DNA from: Acidobacteriota bacterium
GTDB taxonomy: Bacteria > Acidobacteriota > Aminicenantia > Aminicenantales > Aminicenantaceae
DNA length: 5,036 bases
Direction of reading: 5' to 3'
Assembly: GCA_030609975.1 (NCBI GenBank)
Contig: JAUWSR010000276.1
Location: forward strand, 1-5,036
A model generated the notes under the pieces. That model did not search any database. It had not been told where the DNA came from and saw only the letters and a program-made list of their open reading frames with translations. Shown here piece after piece: positions 1 through 5,036 of this stretch. How positions within the stretch are numbered: position 1 is the stretch's first letter; the number at the start of each line of letters is the position of its first letter. Position numbers and translations under genes: made by a program.

Positions 1-1
1 G

Positions 2-1234
2 TTCTTGATGCCGTTCCTCCTCTATATCAACGGCAACCTTGGTTTTGTAGTGAATGAATTTAATGGGGATTGGACCCAAATGGCGGTATCTGCCTACAAC
101 GCCCAGATCAAACCCATCGCTGTAGGCACAATGTTGGTAGGTGCTTTTTTTACACTTTTTAAGATGCGTACAAGCCTGCTGACCGGGATCGGGAGATCCT
201 TTCATGATGTAAAACAGACCCGCAAGGGGAAGGCCAGCGAAACACCGAGAACGGACAAAGACCTCCCCTTCCCCACCATCATGTTTGCCATCGTGGCTTT
301 GATCATTCCCATGGTATACCTCTACAATCTCTTCACACGCAGTATTGGTTCTTCCATCGTAGCGGCGCTGGTCATGATCGTTATGGGATTGTTGTTTGCG
401 GCAGTAGCCGGGTATCTGGTCGGCATCATCGGGTCCTCGTCCAATCCCATCTCGGGCTTGACGTTGACCACCCTGTTGATCGCCGCACTCATGATGGTCC
501 TCATGGGTCAGAAAGGCACAGAGGGTATCGCAGCGGTGTTGGGAGTGGCCGCTGTTGTCTGCTGTGTCGCGGGAGTGGCAGGTGATATGATCCAGGACTG
601 GAAGGTCGGCCATATTTTGGGCGGCACTCCCTGGCGTATGCAGATCGGTGGCTTGATCGGAGTGGCGGCCGCTGCGCTTACGTTGACATTTGCTCTCCAA
701 CTCCTCCACAGCACCATGCGCATAGGCAGTGATGCTTTACCCGCCCCTCAAGCCAACCTGATGGCCATGATGGCTCAAGGAATCGTCGGAGGCGAGATGG
801 CCTGGCCTCTGGTAGTGGCCGGTATGCTGCTGGGGGTCGCACTCATACTGATCGGATCCCCCTCTCCAATGATCATTGCGGTTGGCATGTACCTGCCGTT
901 CCGAGCTACGGCCTGTATTTTCTTCGGAGGGGTGCTCAAGCATTTTCTGAGTCAAAAGGTCGAGAAAAAGAAGCCTACCGCCAAAGGCAGGGAGATCGTA
1001 GAAAATATCGGTCTCCTATTAGCCTCAGGACTGATCGCGGGTCAAGCGATCACGGGGATTTTTACGGCAGGAATTGCGGGTATCGAACAAAGAATTGGAA
1101 GATCTCTCCTGCCGGAGTCTCTCGATAGCCCCTGGTTGGCTTTGGCGATCTTCTTTATATTAGGGTTCATCTTGATCTACTTACCGTATAAAAAGATGAT
1201 CGGCTCAGGCGAATTCGGAAAATCGGAAGGATAA
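2..1234 (+). CDS. OPT-family oligopeptide transporter, C-terminal part (5' end off the window)
   Basis: This is an inner-membrane transporter of the oligopeptide transporter (OPT) family, which moves short peptides or metal chelates into the cell with cations. The reading frame is open to the left edge, so the TTG at 5 and ATG at 8 are probably internal codons. About 410 residues are visible, whereas bacterial OPT proteins are usually over 600. Counting from the codon at 5, there are roughly nine to ten strongly hydrophobic segments (for example 37-53, 90-111, 114-142, 150-168, 173-193, 213-234, 265-284, 333-356, 375-395). Family-typical motifs are visible: GSSSNPISG at 143-151, the GATP-like GGTPWRMQ at 206-213, LPAPQANLM at 245-253, and GMYLPF at 294-299. 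A polar loop rich in Lys and Arg lies at 69-86. The protein ends in a short charged tail. A PqqD-domain gene follows 24 bp downstream, probably co-transcribed. Substrate cannot be read from sequence. Confidence 0.93.
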   Translation, partial: FLMPFLLYINGNLGFVVNEFNGDWTQMAVSAYNAQIKPIAVGTMLVGAFFTLFKMRTSLLTGIGRSFHDVKQTRKGKASETPRTDKDLPFPTIMFAIVALIIPMVYLYNLFTRSIGSSIVAALVMIVMGLLFAAVAGYLVGIIGSSSNPISGLTLTTLLIAALMMVLMGQKGTEGIAAVLGVAAVVCCVAGVAGDMIQDWKVGHILGGTPWRMQIGGLIGVAAAALTLTFALQLLHSTMRIGSDALPAPQANLMAMMAQGIVGGEMAWPLVVAGMLLGVALILIGSPSPMIIAVGMYLPFRATACIFFGGVLKHFLSQKVEKKKPTAKGREIVENIGLLLASGLIAGQAITGIFTAGIAGIEQRIGRSLLPESLDSPWLALAIFFILGFILIYLPYKKMIGSGEFGKSEG

Positions 1235-1258
1235 ACCGAGATCTGAACCTAAAGATTC

Positions 1259-1645
1259 TTGGTCTGGCGATCTGTGAAAAAAGAGAATCCTCCCAAAAAA
1301 GAAGTGAACCTTCTGGTGTTGGTCCCTATCCAAGACATCGGATGGGAAAAAAACGAAAAAGGCTTAGTCTCACTGCTCAAACCTAAAATCCAGATCCCTT
1401 TCCTAGCCAAACACCTGCTGCACCGGATGAAACGCCCCTATTATAAGATCAAACTGGATGAGATCGGAAGTCACTTCTGGGAACACTGCAACGGCAGGAA
1501 TTCGATCGAAGAGATCGCCGCTCTACAGAAACAGAAATTCGGAAACGACATCGAGCCCATTTACGAACGACTTGGAAAATTTCTTCAGGTCTTGGAGAAA
1601 AACAAATTTATAACGATCAAACAAACTGAGGATCCGTCTACCTAA
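1259..1645 (+). CDS. PqqD-domain (RRE-like) family protein
   Basis: This small soluble protein resembles the PqqD family, winged-helix peptide-binding domains that hold precursor peptides for modifying enzymes (the RiPP recognition element). Residues 60-120 carry the family pattern: a strand, then LDEIGSHFWEHCNG (66-79), an Ile/Glu-rich helix (NSIEEIAALQ), KFGND, and a final helix and strand (LGKFLQVLEKNKFITI). It is 128 residues, longer than the about 90 of classical PqqD, because of a 40-residue N-terminal extension with basic residues and a hydrophobic patch NLLVLVP. The start is uncertain. TTG at 1259 is the first usual start after an in-frame stop at 1250, with only a weak AAAGA upstream; GTG at 1274 is the alternative. 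No radical SAM enzyme or precursor peptide is visible nearby. The gene directly follows the OPT transporter on the same strand, suggesting a shared transcript and a role linked to imported peptides; that role is inference. Confidence 0.75.
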   Translation: MVWRSVKKENPPKKEVNLLVLVPIQDIGWEKNEKGLVSLLKPKIQIPFLAKHLLHRMKRPYYKIKLDEIGSHFWEHCNGRNSIEEIAALQKQKFGNDIEPIYERLGKFLQVLEKNKFITIKQTEDPST

Positions 1646-1698
1646 GCCCCCCGCTCCTTGTAATTGCCATTAAACCTGGTCTCCGATGCGCCTCTGCA

Positions 1699-1727
1699 TT
1701 GAACAGAACAGCATTTTCATCTAATAT
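1699..1727 (+). promoter_or_regulatory. Possible sigma70-type promoter for def-fmt
   Basis: TTGAAC at 1699-1704 and TAATAT at 1722-1727 are separated by 17 bp. Each hexamer matches four of six consensus bases. It lies in the 91-bp gap before def, the only sizable gap in the rightward gene set. Transcription would start near 1734, only a few bases before the def ATG at 1737, which would make the message nearly leaderless. This agrees with the absence of a good ribosome binding site there. It is a weak match read by eye. Confidence 0.35.
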
Positions 1728-1736
1728 AGAGTAAGA

Positions 1737-2276
1737 ATGGTTGAACAACGCATCGAAAATGACCTGACGATCTTGGAGATCATGACATACGGTTGTCCGG
1801 TCTTGAAGCAGAAAGCTGAGGGCATAACGGATATCGATGAAGATGTTTTATCCCTTGCCCAAAATATGCTTTGGACCATGTATTCAGCTCCCGGTATCGG
1901 TTTGGCGGCTCCTCAAGTTGACCGCAGTATAAGGCTTATCGTTGTTGACCTGTCAGTGGGGGAGAAAAAAGCAGATCTATTCATCTTGATCAATCCCGAG
2001 ATCGTACAAAGGGAAGGCAGCTGTGTGATGGAAGAAGGATGTCTGTCTGTCCCCGAGATCAATGAAAAAGTTGTCCGTCCGGAACGTGTCGTGATCAAAG
2101 GGACTGATCTTGAAGGGAAGGAAAGAGTCATCGAAGCTAAAGACCTTTTGGCGCGCGTGTTTTGTCATGAGACCGACCATCTGAACGGCACTCTCTTCAT
2201 AGACCATCTCTCCCCTCTCAAGAAGGATCTTATCAAAAAGAAGCTAAAAAAAAGCAGCGAGGACGACCGCTCGTGA
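1737..2276 (+). CDS. def: Peptide deformylase
   Basis: This cytoplasmic metalloenzyme removes the formyl group from the N-terminal formyl-methionine of new proteins. All three signature motifs are intact: GIGLAAPQ at 53-60, EGCLS at 100-104, and HETDH at 144-148. The metal ligands are therefore Cys102, His144 and His148, with Glu145 as the catalytic base. At 179 residues it has normal family length. The lysine-rich tail (162-172) and acidic end are common in bacterial forms. The start is ATG at 1737, which gives about ten residues before the usual family beginning (TILEIMTYG); ATG at 1782 would cut into the first strand, so it is less likely. No Shine-Dalgarno sequence is obvious upstream. 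The stop overlaps the fmt start by four bases (GTGA), so the two genes are almost certainly one transcript with coupled translation. Identification is secure. Confidence 0.97.
   Translation: MVEQRIENDLTILEIMTYGCPVLKQKAEGITDIDEDVLSLAQNMLWTMYSAPGIGLAAPQVDRSIRLIVVDLSVGEKKADLFILINPEIVQREGSCVMEEGCLSVPEINEKVVRPERVVIKGTDLEGKERVIEAKDLLARVFCHETDHLNGTLFIDHLSPLKKDLIKKKLKKSSEDDRS
2259..2263 (+). promoter_or_regulatory. Ribosome binding site deciding the fmt GTG start
   Basis: GAGGA lies inside the last codons of def, nine bases before GTG 2273. It supports the GTG start of fmt, which would otherwise be doubtful because it is not ATG and sits within the def stop. Confidence 0.7.
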
Positions 2277-3217
2277 AGCTTGTTTTTTTCGGAAGCCCGG
2301 AAACATCTCGGATCTCTCTCGAAAAGCTGTACGCTTCAGATTTTTCTATCGAATTGGTCATAACTCAGCCGGACCGCCCCGCCGGCAGAGGTAAAAAGCT
2401 CGCTGTCTCTCCGGTCAAACAGTTCGCATTGGAAAAAGGATTGCCGGTTATACAGCCCCTGCGCATACGCAGGGACCCCGAAGTTCTTGGCCGGATCGAA
2501 AGCGTTCGCCCTGACTTGAACGTGGTGGTGGCCTATGGTCAGATCATGCCTGGCTCCATCATCTATGCTCCACCATTAAATACCATCAACCTCCATTTTT
2601 CTCTCCTCCCGCTTTACAGAGGAGCTTCGCCCGTGCAGTGGGCCATCCTGCGGGGAGAAACCGACACCGGCCTCACCGTATTTGAACTTGATAAAAAAAT
2701 GGATGAAGGCCCTATCCTGACTCAGAAGGAAATGTCTATACAACCGGAAGAAAACGCCCTCGAATTGGAACAGCGTCTAGCCATAGCCGGAGCTGACCTG
2801 CTCCTCGAAACCATCACCTCTATTGGCTCGATTGAATACACAACTCAGGATCATGATCAAGCGACTTATGCTCCTCTCATTAAAAAAGAGGATGGCAAGA
2901 TCGATTGGAACCACTCCGCTCAACATATCGATCGGCAAGTGAGAGCTTTTTTTCCTTGGCCCTCTGCATTCACCACTTTTCGAGGCCAGCGAATGAAGCT
3001 TATCAGGGGAAAATGTGACGAATCCAAAACCATACCGGATAGTATTCCAGGTCGCATCGAAGACATCCGTAAAGATGGACTGTTGGTCGGCTGCGGCGAT
3101 GCCCGGAACTATTTTATTCGAGAGCTCCAGCCGGAAAACAAAAAGGCCATGAGTGCTTACGCTTTTTCCCTGGGGGCCAAGATTCAACCCGGAGAGTATT
3201 TCGGCTCGCTTCAATAA
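2273..3217 (+). CDS. fmt: Methionyl-tRNA formyltransferase
   Basis: This enzyme transfers a formyl group from 10-formyl-tetrahydrofolate to the methionine on initiator tRNA, the step that Def later reverses on the protein. The N-terminal Rossmann-like catalytic domain (about 1-190) has VFFGSPE at 4-10, TQPDRPAGRGKKL at 31-43, VVAYGQIMP at 85-93, and the active-site stretch NLHFSLLPLYRGASPVQWAI at 106-125. Asn106, His108 and Asp144 fall where the catalytic Asn, His and Asp of the family are expected. The C-terminal tRNA-binding domain (about 200-314) includes KIDW near 209-212 and a basic patch around FRGQRMKLIRG (236-246). Length, 314 residues, is normal. The start is GTG within the def stop codon, supported by GAGGA nine bases upstream. 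No clear terminator follows; the next 344 bp hold inverted repeats rather than genes, and the next gene runs in the opposite direction. Confidence 0.97.
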   Translation: MKLVFFGSPETSRISLEKLYASDFSIELVITQPDRPAGRGKKLAVSPVKQFALEKGLPVIQPLRIRRDPEVLGRIESVRPDLNVVVAYGQIMPGSIIYAPPLNTINLHFSLLPLYRGASPVQWAILRGETDTGLTVFELDKKMDEGPILTQKEMSIQPEENALELEQRLAIAGADLLLETITSIGSIEYTTQDHDQATYAPLIKKEDGKIDWNHSAQHIDRQVRAFFPWPSAFTTFRGQRMKLIRGKCDESKTIPDSIPGRIEDIRKDGLLVGCGDARNYFIRELQPENKKAMSAYAFSLGAKIQPGEYFGSLQ

Positions 3218-3261
3218 TTAGCCCACCTTACCAACAATCCTCATCTAACTTGAACTATTCA

Positions 3262-3381
3262 TAAAAAATGTCGATACTTGTTTCAACAAAAACAATATCA
3301 AATGTTTACATTGTTCTTCCAGTAAATCACCTTGACAGTTCCATTTTCAATTTGTTTTCTATTAATAATCGACATTTTTTA
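3262..3381. repeat. 120-bp unit bounded by a perfect 14-bp inverted repeat
   Basis: TAAAAAATGTCGAT at 3262-3275 is the exact reverse complement of ATCGACATTTTTTA at 3368-3381, with 92 bp between. Inside is a further inverted pair, AACAAT at 3291-3296 with ATTGTT at 3310-3315, extendable to nine pairs with one mismatch. The layout resembles the terminal inverted repeats of a miniature transposable element, or a folded RNA. No clear target-site duplication flanks the arms. The repeats are seen directly; the mobile-element reading is inference. Confidence 0.6.
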
Positions 3382-3390
3382 CCTTTCAGG

Positions 3391-3488
3391 CGAGCCGATC
3401 TCACCGTATCTACTTCGTTGCAAAGGATTTGCGGTGGTATACCACAGCTTCATCCTTTGCGCCTCGCATCTACGGCAATCTCAACTCG
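3391..3488. repeat. About 98-bp imperfect palindrome with GTGGTATACCAC core
   Basis: Paired segments nest around a centre at about 3439-3440: CGAG 3391-3394 with CTCG 3485-3488, CCGTA 3404-3408 with TACGG 3471-3475, GCAAAGGAT 3420-3428 with ATCCTTTGC 3452-3460, and the perfect 12-bp core GTGGTATACCAC at 3434-3445. Mismatches between these blocks look like decay of a once fuller palindrome. No T run follows on either strand, so it is not a standard intrinsic terminator. It could be an interspersed palindromic repeat or a structured RNA; copies elsewhere in the genome would decide. Confidence 0.65.
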
Positions 3489-3561
3489 TGAATAATCCAG
3501 GCTAATTTATATTTCAAGAAAAGAATGTGGGGGATGGGTATATTATTGAGGCGGGGAATTA

Positions 3562-4455
3562 TTAATTATCGAGGATGAAGTGATACGGATTCAAACGTTT
3601 GCCGTTGAGGCGAACCTCGTAGTGAACATGCGGACCCCGGGCTCTACCGGTTCGCCCCACCAGGCCGATGGTATCTCCGCGCTTAACATGTTGTCCGGGT
3701 TTTACTAAAAATTTACTGAGATGGCAGTAGACCGTGATATAACCTGTTTGGGGATGACTCAGCTTGATGGTATTGCCTCCGGCCTGATCTGTTTTGGTCT
3801 GCAGGATAATGCCGTCGGCAGTGGCTATCACGGGATTGCCATGCTGGGTGGAAATATCTAAACCCGGATGGAATGTCCGTTTGCCTGTAAAAGGATCGGC
3901 ACGATATTTAAAGCCGGAGACCATGTATCCCTGGGTGGGAGCGATACTCGGAGTTTGAGCCAAGATAATCGACTGTTCTTCGAAAAAATTAGACAACGTG
4001 GCAAAATTGTCCTGGATTCCTTCCGCCTGTTTTCCAATGTTTTGCAGCATGGTCAGGCCATCGGTGGAGCTTGGCGGAGATAATTCCTGACCATTGCCCG
4101 GCCCACCGATTCCAGGATCTTCATCCAGGATTGCCTCGGCTTTAAGGCCGGCCATAATATTAAGCTTCTTCCGATACTCGTCAAATTTTGCGATGGATAC
4201 TTCCAGATCTTCGATGGATTCTTGGTATTGGTTAAGCAGTTGCTCCTGTCGGTTGTATTCCACTTGCAGGTCTTGATAATTCCGTCGCACCTTTCGCATT
4301 CCGAAATAATCCACCAGCAAAACCGTGAGGATCAATATCACGCTGGGGATGAAAATCGCTGTGATTTTAACAGCCTTCCGGGTTAAAGAGATGGTTCTCT
4401 GCCGGCCGCTGCCATGGGGAATGACGAATAGAGATATATACTTTTCCTTCTTCAT
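3562..4455 (-). CDS. Membrane-anchored M23 (LytM-type) peptidoglycan metallopeptidase
   Basis: This is a zinc endopeptidase that cuts peptide cross-links in the cell wall, held at the outer face of the inner membrane. A basic cytoplasmic N-terminus (1-30, with FVIPHGSGRQRTISL at 10-24) is followed by one membrane segment at about 31-50, a coiled-coil-like stretch rich in Glu and Gln (60-100), a Gly/Pro/Ser linker (112-130), a second helical part (132-165) and the C-terminal M23 domain (about 178-297). Active-site residues are complete: His196 and Asp200 (HPGLD) and His278 as zinc ligands, with His245 (YCHLSK) and His276 (GPHVHYE) as catalytic histidines. It should therefore be an active enzyme, not an EnvC/NlpD-like degenerate activator. 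The coiled coil may mediate partner contacts. The start is ATG at 4455, with AGGA nine bases upstream. It follows the B12-domain gene by 64 bp on the same strand, but no functional link is evident. Confidence 0.93.
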   Translation of the reverse strand: MKKEKYISLFVIPHGSGRQRTISLTRKAVKITAIFIPSVILILTVLLVDYFGMRKVRRNYQDLQVEYNRQEQLLNQYQESIEDLEVSIAKFDEYRKKLNIMAGLKAEAILDEDPGIGGPGNGQELSPPSSTDGLTMLQNIGKQAEGIQDNFATLSNFFEEQSIILAQTPSIAPTQGYMVSGFKYRADPFTGKRTFHPGLDISTQHGNPVIATADGIILQTKTDQAGGNTIKLSHPQTGYITVYCHLSKFLVKPGQHVKRGDTIGLVGRTGRARGPHVHYEVRLNGKRLNPYHFILDN

Positions 4456-4464
4456 GAATACTAT

Positions 4465-4468
4465 TCCT
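4465..4468 (-). promoter_or_regulatory. Ribosome binding site of the M23 peptidase gene
   Basis: On the minus strand AGGA (within TCAGGA) lies nine bases before the ATG at 4455. It supports this start and independent translation of the gene. Confidence 0.6.
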
Positions 4469-4469
4469 G

Positions 4470-4497
4470 AGTATCAAAATCGTCGATCATTTGTCAA
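4470..4497 (-). promoter_or_regulatory. Weak candidate promoter for the M23 peptidase gene
   Basis: Read leftward, a perfect TTGACA (4492-4497) is followed after 16 bp by GATACT (4470-4475), four of six matches to the -10 consensus. It sits in the 64-bp gap behind the B12-domain gene. The predicted start of transcription, near 4463, would fall just past the ribosome binding site, which argues against it or implies a nearly leaderless message. Confidence 0.25.
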
Positions 4498-4519
4498 GTT
4501 ATTTATGGGCTCTGTCGTC

Positions 4520-4909
4520 CTAGTCTAGATTGGAATTTAACCAGTCCACTATTTGAATCGTTGTCGCCCCTGGGAGGAACACCTCCAAGACTCCGAATTT
4601 TTTTAAACCCGCGATATCCTGTTCCGGGATAATCCCTCCTGCGATGACTTTAATATCCTCTGCTTTCTGCTCTTTCAACAGATCAAGAACCTGAGGAAAG
4701 AGCACGTTGTGTGCCCCGGACAGAATGCTCAGTCCGATCACATCCACATCCTCTTGAACAGCGGCGCTCACAATCTCCTCCGGAGTGCGGCGCAGTCCGC
4801 TATAAATCACTTCAAAACCGGCATCACGCAGAGCCCGCGCCACCACCTTGGCACCCCGGTCATGCCCATCCAAGCCGGGCTTCGCTATCAATATGCGCTT
4901 CGGTCTCAT
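4520..4909 (-). CDS. Stand-alone B12-binding domain protein, methylmalonyl-CoA mutase C-terminal type
   Basis: This is a cobalamin-binding subunit like the C-terminal domain of methylmalonyl-CoA mutase and related acyl-CoA mutases, which rearrange carbon skeletons using adenosylcobalamin. The base-off/His-on signature is intact: DGHDRG at 14-19, with His16 as the cobalt ligand, then GLSILSGAH at 59-67 (the S-x-L motif) and the Gly pair at 91-92 in VIAGGIIP. Its 129 residues cover just this Rossmann-like domain, so catalysis needs a separate large subunit, which is not in the window. The start is ATG at 4909. On the minus strand an AGG eight bases upstream and a GAGGA thirteen bases upstream can serve as the binding site, and an in-frame stop further upstream leaves no other good start. 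Because the related ethylmalonyl-, isobutyryl- and 2-hydroxyisobutyryl-CoA mutases share this domain, the exact substrate is open. Confidence 0.92.
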   Translation of the reverse strand: MRPKRILIAKPGLDGHDRGAKVVARALRDAGFEVIYSGLRRTPEEIVSAAVQEDVDVIGLSILSGAHNVLFPQVLDLLKEQKAEDIKVIAGGIIPEQDIAGLKKFGVLEVFLPGATTIQIVDWLNSNLD

Positions 4910-5028
4910 GGATATTGCCTGTTCCTCATAAACAGGCTACCAGAACCTCCCTCCTTTCGCAAGCCTTAGTGCAGGCGTATCAATGTATAAATTATTGTGG
5001 GGAATCCTTGCCCCAGAGGAAATATAAT
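4910..5028. promoter_or_regulatory. Divergent upstream region between the B12-domain gene and a candidate rightward gene
   Basis: These 119 bp should hold the leftward promoter for the B12-domain gene and any rightward one. I see no convincing -35/-10 pair for either direction. A minus-strand purine run AAAGGAGGGAGG (plus-strand 4946-4957) looks like a strong ribosome binding site but is 36 bases from the B12-domain ATG. A small stem TGGGG/CCCCA (4998-5002 / 5011-5015) lies just before the candidate rightward start. TATAAA at 4986-4991 is a possible rightward -10 without a recognisable -35. Confidence 0.35.
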
Positions 5029-5036
5029 ATGTTTGA
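5029..5036 (+). CDS. Possible start of a rightward gene, cut by the window edge
   Basis: AGAGGA at 5015-5020 lies eight bases before ATG at 5029, which is good spacing for a translation start. Only Met-Phe and two further bases are visible, so no product can be named. The ATG is directly preceded by TATAAT (5023-5028), which could instead be a -10 box; in that case the true start lies outside the window. Confidence 0.35.

Larger units (their letters stand above)
3218..3561. other. Gene-free convergent intergenic region containing repeat structures
   Basis: These 344 bp separate the 3' ends of fmt and the leftward M23 peptidase gene. No convincing gene is present on either strand. The left flank 3218-3261 and right flank 3489-3561 show nothing I can interpret. 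The middle holds a 14-bp perfect inverted repeat pair (3262-3381) and a long imperfect palindrome (3391-3488), listed separately. The left half is AT-rich with A and T runs, while the palindrome is of balanced composition, so the two halves may have different origins. No canonical intrinsic terminator (GC-rich hairpin followed directly by a T run) is evident for either flanking gene. Confidence 0.7.

Noticed and set aside
2777..3214. Leftward 145-codon open frame antisense to fmt
   Set aside because: It lies wholly inside fmt, which has clear family motifs; the antisense translation shows no domain.
3332..3365. Possible promoter beginning with TTGACA at 3332-3337
   Set aside because: No acceptable -10 box falls 16-18 bp downstream; the best T/A-rich hexamers are at the wrong distance.
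3298..3375. Leftward 25-codon frame with a GAAAGG site six bases before its ATG
   Set aside because: The binding site and spacing are good, but the peptide is very short, unrecognised, and its start lies in the inverted repeat; it could be a decayed remnant of a mobile-element gene, but I cannot support a CDS.
3391..3488. Integron attC-like recombination site
   Set aside because: The end motifs expected of attC (GTTRRRY and RYYYAAC) are not present at the palindrome ends, and no gene cassette structure is seen.
3391..3488. Simple intrinsic terminator shared by the convergent genes
   Set aside because: No T run follows the stem on either strand, and the palindrome is much longer than needed.
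3268..3495. Rightward 75-codon open frame in the fmt-M23 spacer
   Set aside because: Its ATG lies inside the 14-bp inverted repeat, no good ribosome binding site precedes it, it runs across the palindrome, and the translation shows no recognisable domain.
4709..4969. Rightward 86-codon open frame antisense to the B12-domain gene
   Set aside because: It covers the strongly supported B12-binding gene on the opposite strand and has no recognisable features.
1..5036. CRISPR array, tRNA, rRNA or complete insertion sequence
   Set aside because: No regularly spaced direct repeats, tRNA-like folds, rRNA segments or transposase reading frames were recognised.

Overview
The window carries six protein-coding genes of an unidentified bacterium, one of them cut by the left edge, plus a possible gene start cut by the right edge. 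Gene content is ordinary bacterial metabolism. Base composition looks close to balanced by eye. The mix (an OPT peptide transporter paired with a PqqD-like protein, def-fmt, a membrane-anchored M23 peptidase with a coiled coil, and a stand-alone methylmalonyl-CoA-mutase-type B12 domain) would fit a little-studied lineage of the Fibrobacterota-Chlorobiota-Bacteroidota (FCB) sort. That placement is a guess from gene style, not a demonstrated assignment.

Layout. Bases 1-2276 plus fmt (to 3217) read rightward: the C-terminal two thirds of an OPT-family oligopeptide transporter, a 128-residue PqqD-domain protein 24 bp behind it, then after 91 bp peptide deformylase (def) and methionyl-tRNA formyltransferase (fmt), which overlap by four bases. 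Bases 3562-4909 read leftward: a B12-binding domain protein at 4520-4909, then 64 bp later a membrane-bound M23 metallopeptidase at 3562-4455. Fmt and the M23 gene therefore converge on a 344-bp gene-free stretch (3218-3561). The far right (4910-5036) is a divergent upstream region with a candidate rightward start at 5029.

How the genes work together. Fmt formylates initiator Met-tRNA and Def removes that formyl group from new proteins, so the overlapping pair is the complete N-formyl cycle. OPT plus PqqD looks like a peptide-import or peptide-handling pair; the link is inferred from adjacency only. The M23 enzyme would act on peptidoglycan outside the inner membrane. The B12 domain protein needs a catalytic partner that is not in the window.

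Most unusual part: the convergent intergenic stretch is not plain spacer. It holds a perfect 14-bp inverted repeat 92 bp apart (3262-3275 / 3368-3381) and, right beside it, a roughly 98-bp imperfect palindrome (3391-3488) built around the core GTGGTATACCAC. Together they look like a small mobile or interspersed repeat element, or a structured RNA, rather than a simple terminator. A second oddity is a hand-counted excess of GATC in the left 2.28 kb. I see no strong evidence of a new multi-gene system here.
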